This document shows, one piece after another, positions 22,536-29,493 of a stretch of 52,720 nt of DNA. Position 1 is the first letter of the stretch. Every line of letters starts with the position of its first letter. This stretch comes from an uncultured Eubacteriales bacterium. Lineage in GTDB: Bacteria > Bacillota > Clostridia > Oscillospirales > Acutalibacteraceae. The stretch lies in assembly GCA_934725345.1 (NCBI GenBank), contig CAKVBG010000001.1:1-52720 (forward strand), read 5' to 3'. The position numbers and the translations under genes were made by a program. The notes beneath the pieces were generated by a model. The model had not been told where the DNA came from. It did no database searches and saw only the letters and a program-made list of their open reading frames with translations.

Positions 22536-22563
22536 ATTATAACACACTATAATAAAAAGTCAA
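22536..22563 (-). promoter_or_regulatory. Sigma-A-type promoter
   Basis: TTGACT (22558-22563), 16 bp, TATAAT (22536-22541). Confidence 0.65.
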
Positions 22564-22606
22564 CACTTTTATACAAAATATTTTAAAAAAATTTTATAAC
22601 ATAAAA

Positions 22607-22650
22607 TAAGCTATATACTACTATAACTTAATATAATAATATATAGCTTA
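22607..22650 (-). terminator. Long AT-rich hairpin after the QN-rich block
   Basis: An 11-bp perfect inverted repeat TAAGCTATATA/TATATAGCTTA with a 22-nt loop lies 6 bp after the stop at 22657. On the minus strand it is followed by TTTTATG. It is AU-rich, so a weaker terminator candidate. Confidence 0.5.
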
Positions 22651-22656
22651 TAAATA

Positions 22657-23406
22657 CTACTTATTCTTTTTATGTTCTTTCATTTGTTTTACTTCTTTGT
22701 TTGTGTATTCTTCATTGTATTTCTTTTTGTATTTCTCATGGTATTTATCTTGCATATTGTGTATGCTTACTGCATTGTAACCTGTTCCGTTAAGCTGTTC
22801 ATGCATCCTGTTTATCTTTTTAAGCTCTTTTGTTACATCTTCTACAAGTGTACTTATATATTCTGCATCAGCAACTAAACCAACGTTTATACACTTCTGC
22901 CACATTTCTTCATAAAGTTCTTTTGTTTCTTCTTCCCATTCTTTGTATTGTTCTATTGCACTTTTTACAAATTTAGGTAGAACATTATCATTTACATCTT
23001 CTGTTGTGTATTTACTCCATTCCCTTGGAATAAACTGTATCACTTCTACTTGGTGCACTGGAATAAGCTTTTTATGAATATTTATATACTTGTGATGTAA
23101 CTTTCTTCCCTCTGCTACTTCGCACATATATTGATATTCTAATTTGCGTTTGAACCCTTGTAAACCGAGGAAACAAAAATAATCTGCAAGCTGTTCATGG
23201 AAGCATAATGCTTTTTTCATGTGTTCATCAAGCTCTAAATATATTTGTTCCGCACTTTGTTCTTTTTCACGTTTATTTATGTTCATTCCTGTGTATGTCC
23301 TTTGTATATTTTGTGCTTCATTCTTTCTACTCCATGGCTGTTCCTCTTGTACATTTGTTTGTGTTACTGTATCCTCACCATATTTTACACCATTTCTTTC
23401 ATACAT
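22657..23406 (-). CDS. Conserved-looking phage protein, helical, unknown (249 aa)
   Basis: The start is at the ATG 8 nt after AGGAGG (23406); a GTG three codons up is less likely. The N-terminal 50 residues are polar and disordered. The centre is a helical bundle (FHEQLADYFCFLGLQGFKRK, then YMCEVAEGRKLHHKYIN) and the C-terminus is a K/E/Y-rich tail (KYHEKYKKKYNEEYTNKEVK). The His/Glu-rich helices look somewhat ferritin-like, but I do not claim metal binding. It ends the block 22657-25268. Confidence 0.5.
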   Translation of the reverse strand: MYERNGVKYGEDTVTQTNVQEEQPWSRKNEAQNIQRTYTGMNINKREKEQSAEQIYLELDEHMKKALCFHEQLADYFCFLGLQGFKRKLEYQYMCEVAEGRKLHHKYINIHKKLIPVHQVEVIQFIPREWSKYTTEDVNDNVLPKFVKSAIEQYKEWEEETKELYEEMWQKCINVGLVADAEYISTLVEDVTKELKKINRMHEQLNGTGYNAVSIHNMQDKYHEKYKKKYNEEYTNKEVKQMKEHKKNK

Positions 23407-23418
23407 TTCTAACACCTC

Positions 23419-23799
23419 CTAGGCTGGTATTGTTGGAAAGTTAAATCCTGTTTTACATAATTCACACGGATTTACTATAAATGCATTTGTATCTGTTGCT
23501 ACGTTTGTGTGGTATACCCTTCTGCTTCGTAACTGGTCTGCATGAACATTGTTACCGCATTTTGTTCTAAGGATATATTGTGCTGTTCCCGTACCAAAAG
23601 TTATCGCTACTGTGTCTACACTTGTTACGTCCGGAATACTTTGTGCAATACAGATACATACCTTTTCTTTGTTACTATATGTTGCTTGTGGAATATTTAA
23701 AACAAGAACATTGTCTGTTAATGTTACACTATTTGTTTTTACAAAATGTGTACAACCGCCACAGCCATATCCACCATTATTATATAAATTACATGGCAT
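23419..23799 (-). CDS. Cys-rich beta protein, possible structural protein
   Basis: 126 residues. It starts MPCNLYNNGGYGCGGCTHFV, then has repeated beta segments (NSVTLTDNVLVLNIPQ, VDTVAITFGTGTAQYIL), and ends with NPCELCKTGFNFPTIPA. The beta content and Gly/Cys-rich ends recall small virion-surface proteins, but no family is known to me. Ribosome site AGGTAGG. Confidence 0.45.
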   Translation of the reverse strand: MPCNLYNNGGYGCGGCTHFVKTNSVTLTDNVLVLNIPQATYSNKEKVCICIAQSIPDVTSVDTVAITFGTGTAQYILRTKCGNNVHADQLRSRRVYHTNVATDTNAFIVNPCELCKTGFNFPTIPA

Positions 23800-23841
23800 A
23801 TTTATTACCTACCTTTCTAAACGTTCTAATTAAACGAATAA

Positions 23842-23860
23842 GGGCGACTATAAGCCGCCC
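23842..23860 (-). terminator. Hairpin between 23.9-kb gene and 23.8-kb gene
   Basis: On the minus strand GGGCGGCT-TAT-AGTCGCCC forms an 8-bp stem with a G-U pair that exists only in this strand. A weak U-run (TTATTCGTTT) follows. Confidence 0.5.
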
Positions 23861-23926
23861 CTACAAATTCATCACGCATAAGCGGAAAATCTCTTAAATC
23901 TTAAAATACAAGCTTCTACACGTATC

Positions 23927-24619
23927 CTAGCATCCACAGCCATTTGCATAAGCTGTACCACACCGAGAATACATTTGTGCGCTTTCATATGGACTGCAAG
24001 TCTGATATGCCGGAATTGGTGTAGGTCTAAGAGTTGCAATCAGTGTTGCGTTCTGTGCCTGCTGACTTAACTGGAAGTTTGCAGTCTGTAACTGGTCGCG
24101 CAAACTCTGAATTTCATTCTGTGTCATTAACGCTCTTGTAGCATCTCCATCTGCTTTGATTGCATTTACAATATCACAAGTATTTCTTGCATTTTCATAT
24201 CTTACTGCATCAATGCTTCTTTGTGTTGTACAGCAACAATCAGAAAGTTGTGTTGCAAGTGCATTTGTATTCTGCATACCTGCTACTGCTACATTGTTAA
24301 TAGCTTGCTGTGTTCCATTGAACCCATTGAGTAATGATGTATTTACTGCATAGAATCCATCACATAAACCACTTTCCAAACCATTCAGTTTATTCATTAC
24401 TGCTTGGTTGTCGAAACCTCTCTGAACTGTGCTATCTGTATATGCGCTTGCTGTACTGTTCATTCCATTACCTCCCCAGTTGCCAAAGTTTCCACCCCAT
24501 GCAAGAAGAAAGAAAAGGAAGAAAATCCAACTGCCGTTCCCATCTCCAAACATACCATCATTGTCTCTTCCTAGTGCTAATGCATCTGCTACACTAAGTC
24601 CATTTCCATCCATACTCAT
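23927..24619 (-). CDS. Gly/Asn-rich protein with hydrophobic segment
   Basis: 230 residues. A short N-terminus precedes a hydrophobic aromatic stretch (WIFFLFFLLAWGGN) and a Gly-Asn run. Residues 60-200 are a long helical, Gln/Asn/Ala-rich region (LNGLESGLCDGFYAVNTSLL, AINNVAVAGMQNTNALATQL, then DCCCTT). The C-terminus is Cys/Tyr/Gly-rich. Proteins with this FFLLAWGG...NWGG motif recur in Firmicute phages; none has an assigned role that I know. Strong GGAGGT start. Confidence 0.5.
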   Translation of the reverse strand: MSMDGNGLSVADALALGRDNDGMFGDGNGSWIFFLFFLLAWGGNFGNWGGNGMNSTASAYTDSTVQRGFDNQAVMNKLNGLESGLCDGFYAVNTSLLNGFNGTQQAINNVAVAGMQNTNALATQLSDCCCTTQRSIDAVRYENARNTCDIVNAIKADGDATRALMTQNEIQSLRDQLQTANFQLSQQAQNATLIATLRPTPIPAYQTCSPYESAQMYSRCGTAYANGCGC

Positions 24620-24646
24620 AACAAGTACCTCCTTAATTATTATTTA

Positions 24647-24666
24647 TATAAACCTTGTGGTTTATA
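24647..24666. other. Short perfect hairpin
   Basis: TATAAACC-TTGT-GGTTTATA, an 8-bp stem with a 4-nt loop between two genes; no U-run follows on the minus strand. It may be a processing or regulatory hairpin. Confidence 0.35.
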
Positions 24667-24667
24667 C

Positions 24668-24844
24668 CTACTTAACACCAAACATTTTCTTAAATTGCTG
24701 AAATTGCTTTAACGCCTGTTGCATATCAATTCCACGCTGTCTACACAAATTTTCTGCTGTTTGTTCTAATTGCTGTTCATTCTTTCCTTGTGCCATTTGT
24801 TGCGCTCTCTGAAATAATGGATTGCTATTAAAGTTTTTGTTCAT
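24668..24844 (-). CDS. Gln-rich small protein, 58 aa
   Basis: It begins MNKNFNSNPLFQRAQQMAQG and continues with KNEQQLEQTAENLCRQ, ending QQFQQFKKMFGVK when read in parts. It is helical and unusually Gln-rich, and its start overlaps the end of the upstream Gln-rich gene by 17 bp. Ribosome site within the upstream gene (GGAG about 15 nt, then AGGAAG). Unknown. Confidence 0.5.
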   Translation of the reverse strand: MNKNFNSNPLFQRAQQMAQGKNEQQLEQTAENLCRQRGIDMQQALKQFQQFKKMFGVK

Positions 24845-25268
24845 CTTCCTTCACTCCTTTTAATTCAAGAATTTGATTTTTTAATATTTCTATAGCCTGT
24901 TCAAAATCACTTTGCAGAACATAGTCTGCATTTTGTTTTTGTTCTTTTATGTTTTGTTCTTGTAATGTATATACCTTTAATTCTGCACTACCATCTAGCA
25001 TTATTTGTTTTGTGTATATCCTTTTATTTGCAATATCTGTAAATACAAACATACTACCATCTAGGTCTATCATTGCCGCTTTCGCTTCATCATAACTTGA
25101 TACTGGTCTACCTTTTAACATTTGTATGTTTTGCTGTTGCTGATTTTGCATCATGTTCTGGTTATACATATTGTTATATTGTCCTTGTAACTGTTCCATT
25201 CTATTTTGTGTTAATTGCTGTTGGTATGGACTCATTCCAACCCCATATGGCGTATAACTGTACATCAT
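24828..25268 (-). CDS. Gln/Asn-rich phage protein, 147 aa
   Basis: The start is at 25268 (AAAGGAG upstream). Residues 1-55 are Tyr, Gln, Asn and Met-rich (MMYSYTPYGVGMSPYQQQ, then QGQYNNMYNQNMMQNQQQQ), a low-complexity, prion-like composition. Residues 60-110 are a small alpha/beta unit (SYDEAKAAMIDLDGSMFVF, TDIANKRIYTKQI), and the C-terminus is a coiled coil (FEQAIEILKNQILELKG). The central unit resembles phage proteins annotated as hypothetical. First gene after promoter 25289-25318. Confidence 0.5.
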   Translation of the reverse strand: MMYSYTPYGVGMSPYQQQLTQNRMEQLQGQYNNMYNQNMMQNQQQQNIQMLKGRPVSSYDEAKAAMIDLDGSMFVFTDIANKRIYTKQIMLDGSAELKVYTLQEQNIKEQKQNADYVLQSDFEQAIEILKNQILELKGVKEDEQKL

Positions 25269-25288
25269 CTTCACTCCTTTCTGTTATG

Positions 25289-25318
25289 ATTATATTGTAT
25301 CACACATATATTATGCAA
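25289..25318 (-). promoter_or_regulatory. Sigma-A-type promoter for the QN-rich block
   Basis: TTGCAT (25313-25318), 18 bp, TATAAT (25289-25294). Confidence 0.6.
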
Positions 25319-25365
25319 TGTTCCTACAAAGTGCCTACTTAGTTACTTTTTAGTGTAATAAAAAA

Positions 25366-25385
25366 GGAAGGTCAAATGACCTTCC
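25366..25385 (-). terminator. Strong terminator at the end of the structural operon
   Basis: GGAAGGTCA-TT-TGACCTTCC forms a 9-bp perfect stem, followed on the minus strand by TTTTTTATT. It begins at the stop codon of the sigma-like gene. Confidence 0.9.
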
Positions 25386-25618
25386 TAAAACGCTTTTCCA
25401 ATCTTCATTAGAATTTTCCTATGTTTCTTTTTGATTGTTGTTTCCGACATTCCTAATGTATCGGCAATATATAGCAAGCTCTTTTCTTCTTTGTAATGCA
25501 TCCATAGAATTTGCTTTTCTTCTTCTGATAACATAGTTTGTTCTAACAGATTTTCAAAATCTTTTACGCTTGTTATTTCTCTTAATTTCTTTCTTGTTTC
25601 ACTGTTTGCTTTATCCAT
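25385..25618 (-). CDS. Sigma-region-4-like HTH protein, candidate transcription regulator
   Basis: 77 residues, start at 25618 (GTGGGA upstream) overlapping the previous stop as ATGGATAA. Residues 28-72 match sigma-70 region 4: LSEEEKQILWMHY, then SLLYIADTLGMSETTIKKKHRKILMKI, a helix-turn-helix whose second helix would contact a -35 element. No region 2 is present, so it is not a complete sigma factor. Small region-4-like proteins act as late-gene activators in Gram-positive phages. It is the last gene of the head-tail operon, so it may feed back on late transcription. Role inferred. Confidence 0.65.
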   Translation of the reverse strand: MDKANSETRKKLREITSVKDFENLLEQTMLSEEEKQILWMHYKEEKSLLYIADTLGMSETTIKKKHRKILMKIGKAF

Positions 25619-25751
25619 TTTTCCCACGCCCCATGTATTTACCGCAAACTGGACAACGTTTTGTACCACCTTTTGCTTTGCCCGATTTAGAAACTTTTGT
25701 TCTTGTTACCCTTGTTGACTTTGTAACGTGTATGCTTGCTTTAGATGACAT
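25611..25751 (-). CDS. Small basic CxxC protein, 46 aa
   Basis: It begins MSSKASIHVTKSTRVTRTKV and ends KRCPVCGKYMGRGKNG. The Lys/Arg/Thr-rich start and single C-x2-C could dimerise on a metal or bind nucleic acid. The start overlaps the stop of the upstream gene (TAATG) and its end overlaps the sigma-like start, so all three are coupled. Unknown. Confidence 0.55.
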   Translation of the reverse strand: MSSKASIHVTKSTRVTRTKVSKSGKAKGGTKRCPVCGKYMGRGKNG

Positions 25752-26047
25752 TATTTATTCTCACCACCTTCATTGTGAGTTGCATTATCATTATACTGAT
25801 TTCCGTTTACATCATTATATTCAGCATTTGCATTATCACCTTTTGTATCTATATCTACATCTTTAGTAGTGTCATATGTTTCCACATAATCAAATTAACT
25901 TTCATAATAAACAAACCCTGCATAAAATATAACTGCTTCTAAAAACATTATGATAATCAATAATACAATGATTTTATCTTTCTTTCTGTTCGATTTTGTG
26001 TACTCCCTTTGTACATCAATCAAGATTCTTTCTGTTTCGTTTTCCAT
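25751..26047 (-). pseudogene. Small membrane protein ORF with one in-frame TAA
   Basis: Reading from the ATG at 26047 (AGAGG upstream), 50 codons encode a basic start (MENETERILIDVQREYTKSN), a hydrophobic helix (IIVLLIIIMFLEAVIFYAGF) and VYYES. Then TAA at 25895-25897, then 47 more codons in the same frame, beginning FDYVETYDTTKDVDIDTKGD and ending NEGGENK, to a normal stop that overlaps the next ATG. The downstream half keeps the D/N-rich composition expected of a C-terminal domain. From memory, related phage proteins have Gln at the stop position (YES-Q-F). It is either a recent nonsense change, a readthrough gene, or two genes; no ribosome site precedes the second half. Confidence 0.6.
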
Positions 26048-26067
26048 CGCTATTCCTCTTTAAGTTA

Positions 26068-26991
26068 TTATTTATTTTTTTCAAGAACAACTTTCCATTT
26101 ATATGTTCCAATAAATGATGATGTATCTGTTTCTGCTCTTACGCTTATCTCACTGTCTAATGTTGCACCAACTACAATATCATATGCTTTTAACGCTCCA
26201 CAGTACCATGTTCCGATTCTCCCAACTCCATTTCCAGAAATCTTTGAAACACCAACTGATTTAATATAACAATTTGTCTTATCAAATCCCGAAGGATATT
26301 TAAAACCATACGCCATATATAAACCACCAGATTCCGTTGTCGTATTTGTTACAACTGCTGTTTTATTTTCTACGTCTGTTTTTAAATCATCTATTTGCTT
26401 CTGTAAACTTCCTGCAACGTCAGATGTAAGCTTGTTCTTAATATCTGAAAACCAGTCATCAAACTGTCCTTTTAACTGGTTAAACATTCCTTCTGCATCT
26501 AATTGGTCTATCATTCCTGTCACAAAACCGCATAGCTCTGTATTTGTTCTTGTATCTTCTATACGACTTGATGTTATTGTTGATGCACCAACTTCGACTG
26601 TTATTCTTGCAACAACCAAATCATATACAGAACCGCTTCGTTCTGGCTGTCCTGATGGAACATTTTCTCTTTTTCTTGCATATATTTTTCTATTTGCTTT
26701 GTCTAATGTAATAGTTATTAAATCTATGATTGATGAGCTTGTTGTATTTGCACTTAATGTCATATCCATATCTTCTGTTAATTCATACCAATACCCATTT
26801 ATAAATGCGCTTCCTGCTTTTAATGTCACTATCAATCCACTTTTAGGAACTACATTTAAGCCACTTCCTTTGTACACTCCATTTCCGATAAACTTTGAAA
26901 AGAATGTGGCAAAACTTGAAGCATCATATGACCTGTCATACGTTTCATCGGCTTGCTTTATTCCATTAAAAAATCCATAATTTTCTGCCAT
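26068..26991 (-). CDS. Baseplate/tail-tip structural protein
   Basis: 307 residues, GGAGGG start. The N-terminal 150 residues read as a beta-rich baseplate-type domain (NGIKQADETYDRSYDASSFA, GSGLNVVPKSGLIVTLKAGS, AFINGYWYELTEDMDMTLSA), as in phage proteins placed just after the tail-associated lysin or Gp37-like gene. A coiled coil (LQKQIDDLKTDVENKT) links to a C-terminal beta domain. The order Dit, Gp37-like, this protein supports a tail-tip or upper-baseplate role; the family name is unknown to me. Confidence 0.6.
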   Translation of the reverse strand: MAENYGFFNGIKQADETYDRSYDASSFATFFSKFIGNGVYKGSGLNVVPKSGLIVTLKAGSAFINGYWYELTEDMDMTLSANTTSSSIIDLITITLDKANRKIYARKRENVPSGQPERSGSVYDLVVARITVEVGASTITSSRIEDTRTNTELCGFVTGMIDQLDAEGMFNQLKGQFDDWFSDIKNKLTSDVAGSLQKQIDDLKTDVENKTAVVTNTTTESGGLYMAYGFKYPSGFDKTNCYIKSVGVSKISGNGVGRIGTWYCGALKAYDIVVGATLDSEISVRAETDTSSFIGTYKWKVVLEKNK

Positions 26992-27002
26992 TTATATCCC
27001 TC

Positions 27003-28517
27003 CTAATTTGTTAGCAAATCTTCTGTTGGTATATAAAATGCTATAAAATTTATTCTTATACTTCCATTTTCTAGCACTCTATCAAATGTCGCAAAACAAT
27101 TGTCACCTTCCCATGATGCACCCGTTATATGTACACCAGAAGCTTGTGCGTCACCATTCATTATTAGAACAACATAATTATGTGTGCTGTCTGCTGTTAT
27201 TCCAAATTTACTGTCGATGTCTTGTTTTGTAAACATCTTTACCGAGTCATTGTTTATTCCGTGAAATGTATAAGAACCTTGCTTAGACATCTTTTCTCTT
27301 GTTTTTTCTTTGTTATCAAGAACTCTTATAGATATTTCTGCATTTTCTATACGCTTAATTGCTATATCTGTTTTATTTTGTATGTTTTTCTTGTATGTTC
27401 CATATTCTATTTCGATATCAATGATTTTCAATGAATCTTGTTCTGATACAGTAACACCTATAATTTGTGCATCCATTATTATATTAAATTCTGTATCTTT
27501 TACAGTAACCCAATCACCGACATTGTAATCTTTCCTAAATTCATATTTTTCACTTCTCACTGTTGCGCTATATGTTTCAGTTACATTATTTTCTAATGCT
27601 TTTTCATTTGCTCGTTTCTTGACTTCTATGTCATATTGTTCTTGTGTGAGGTTACTTCCATTTACACTATCACTTTGTATATCTCTTGCATCTATCCATA
27701 ACTCTGAACGATTTAAACCACTATTACTGATTGAATCACTTTCATTTATATCAATTTCATACCATTTTCTTTTTGTTCCCTCTCCCTCACCTGCAACATA
27801 AGCAACATTTTTCATTTGTTCCACATCACGTTCATATGATGTTCTATTTATATTGCTAAGTTGCTGTGAAAAAATTACAACACTATTATTTTCTGCATTT
27901 TGTATTCTTCTGTCTATGCCACTTTTTATAAATACATTCCAAAGTTTTACATTTGTTTTATTGCCATTGTTATCTTCACGTGGTTCGCCTATGCTTGGAT
28001 ATACTGATACACCTAACTTATCACTTTCAAGACATTCTTGTATTTCATCCCACAAATAACCACCAGTAACTTGTGTATCTATTTGTGTCAACTTTGTGTT
28101 TTGCGATATTTTATTTACAATATTCATTTTTAAATAACGTTTACTATTTACATTACTTGTATCAAAACATTCTTCTATAAGTGTTTTAATATATTCTGCT
28201 GTTGTTCCTTTAAAAGTTATTGTTTTATTTATAACTCTCTGTGTAAGTATGAATGGCGCTAAACGTCCAGTTATTGTTATCGTTTTATCATATTCACTAT
28301 CGCTATCCTTTTGTATTTTATCTACCTTGCCTATTGTATATAAATCAAACATAATGTAATATTGTTCTGTTTTGTCAAATAGATAAAAATTGCTTTCTGT
28401 TAATTTTGCTATTACCTTAAACGTTCCTATTTCTCTAAAACGTTCCTCATACTGTGAAAATGTATATTCTCTAATTTGATTAACAAAATTAAAGTTGCTA
28501 TTTAATACTCTTAACAT
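27003..28517 (-). CDS. Tail protein, ReqiPepy6 Gp37-like (tail-associated, Tal-position)
   Basis: 504 residues. It has the layout of Siphovirus ReqiPepy6 Gp37-like proteins: an N-terminal strand pair (VNQIREYTFSQYEERFREIG, TFKVIAKLTESN), a hub-like middle with GRLAPFILTQRVI, an insert with SNINRTSYERDVEQMKNVAY and AGEGEGTKRKWYEID, and a C-terminal return to the hub fold (YNVGDWVTVKDTEFNIIMDA). These proteins form the tail-tip hub below the distal tail protein. It lies immediately after the Dit-like gene. No peptidase motif was seen. Confidence 0.75.
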   Translation of the reverse strand: MLRVLNSNFNFVNQIREYTFSQYEERFREIGTFKVIAKLTESNFYLFDKTEQYYIMFDLYTIGKVDKIQKDSDSEYDKTITITGRLAPFILTQRVINKTITFKGTTAEYIKTLIEECFDTSNVNSKRYLKMNIVNKISQNTKLTQIDTQVTGGYLWDEIQECLESDKLGVSVYPSIGEPREDNNGNKTNVKLWNVFIKSGIDRRIQNAENNSVVIFSQQLSNINRTSYERDVEQMKNVAYVAGEGEGTKRKWYEIDINESDSISNSGLNRSELWIDARDIQSDSVNGSNLTQEQYDIEVKKRANEKALENNVTETYSATVRSEKYEFRKDYNVGDWVTVKDTEFNIIMDAQIIGVTVSEQDSLKIIDIEIEYGTYKKNIQNKTDIAIKRIENAEISIRVLDNKEKTREKMSKQGSYTFHGINNDSVKMFTKQDIDSKFGITADSTHNYVVLIMNGDAQASGVHITGASWEGDNCFATFDRVLENGSIRINFIAFYIPTEDLLTN

Positions 28518-28518
28518 A

Positions 28519-29478
28519 TTACATACCTCTCACATTAAAAAATCTTTCTGTATACTCTACAAATACTTCTACATTGTTTTTGCTCTGTTCATCTACTTCA
28601 TAAGAATAATAACTTTGTCCTCTTAACACTTTAAACAATGTACTTTCTAATGAAAGTAAACCTATTATGGATTCTTCCTCTCCTGTTCCAGAATGATGTA
28701 ATATTATGTCTTCTTCTCCTGTTTCTGTATTTATAATTATACTATCACCATCTAAAATTGTCAACCCATAAAAAGATATTTTTTCATTTGTTTGTATATT
28801 GTAAATAGCAGGATTTATCACATCACCGCCAACTGCTTTAATTGTTATTTTTGCACCAACTTCTATGTCTCCAGTATTTTCCATAGGTACGCTTGTTCTT
28901 TTTGCTATATCACCGAATACAACATATTCATCTGTTTTATCTTCTGTTAATACTAACGGAAATGTTAATTTTGCATCTGTATGCGCAAATTGTACCATTT
29001 TTGTTTCTTTCGCAAATAAAGGATTATAACATTCAAATTCTAATGTAAATAAACAATATACTTCACTGTTTTCACTTTCTTCTGTACTATATTTTGGCGG
29101 CTGTGTTGGTCTTGCTTTTAAGGTATATTCTCCTGCTTTTATGATAACATCTTGATATATCGATATAATTCTATCCAGTTCAATTTTGTTATCATTTATT
29201 TGTTCTTTTTGTTCAGATAAATATTCTTCCCACGTATTTCCTACTGGATTCATACCTTTTGTATCTGCTATAACATATCCAACTATAGAAAGTTTCCGTG
29301 TTCCTACTGTAATTCCTTCTAATGTTTTCCCTATTTGAAATGGAACTCTATAAGTTTCCTGTTCCACTGTAGGAGAATCCCAATCAATAGAATTTAATAC
29401 ATATTTTCCATTTCCGCTTTTATTAAGTTCTAATTCTTTTCCGGTAATTGTATTTAATATAACAATGGAATCTATCAC
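28519..29478 (-). CDS. Distal tail protein (Dit-like, Sipho_tail family)
   Basis: 319 residues with a GTG start behind AAGGTGG. The N-terminal domain shows the Dit pattern: LNSIDWDSPTVEQETYRVPF, then RKLSIVGYVIADT, then EECYNPLFAKE-like ECYNPLF near residue 150 (EFECYNPLFA). The C-terminal half is a galectin-like beta domain (AKITIKAVGGDVINPAIYNI). Dit joins the tail tube to the tip hub. The position after the tape measure supports the call. Confidence 0.8.
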   Translation of the reverse strand: MIDSIVILNTITGKELELNKSGNGKYVLNSIDWDSPTVEQETYRVPFQIGKTLEGITVGTRKLSIVGYVIADTKGMNPVGNTWEEYLSEQKEQINDNKIELDRIISIYQDVIIKAGEYTLKARPTQPPKYSTEESENSEVYCLFTLEFECYNPLFAKETKMVQFAHTDAKLTFPLVLTEDKTDEYVVFGDIAKRTSVPMENTGDIEVGAKITIKAVGGDVINPAIYNIQTNEKISFYGLTILDGDSIIINTETGEEDIILHHSGTGEEESIIGLLSLESTLFKVLRGQSYYSYEVDEQSKNNVEVFVEYTERFFNVRGM

Positions 29479-29493
29479 AATACCACCTTCTTT

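Noticed and set aside
25751..26047. Genome-wide reassignment of TAA as a sense codon
   Set aside because: All large genes (terL, portal, polymerase, tape measure) are intact with the standard code and many end in TAA, so recoding would be local at most.
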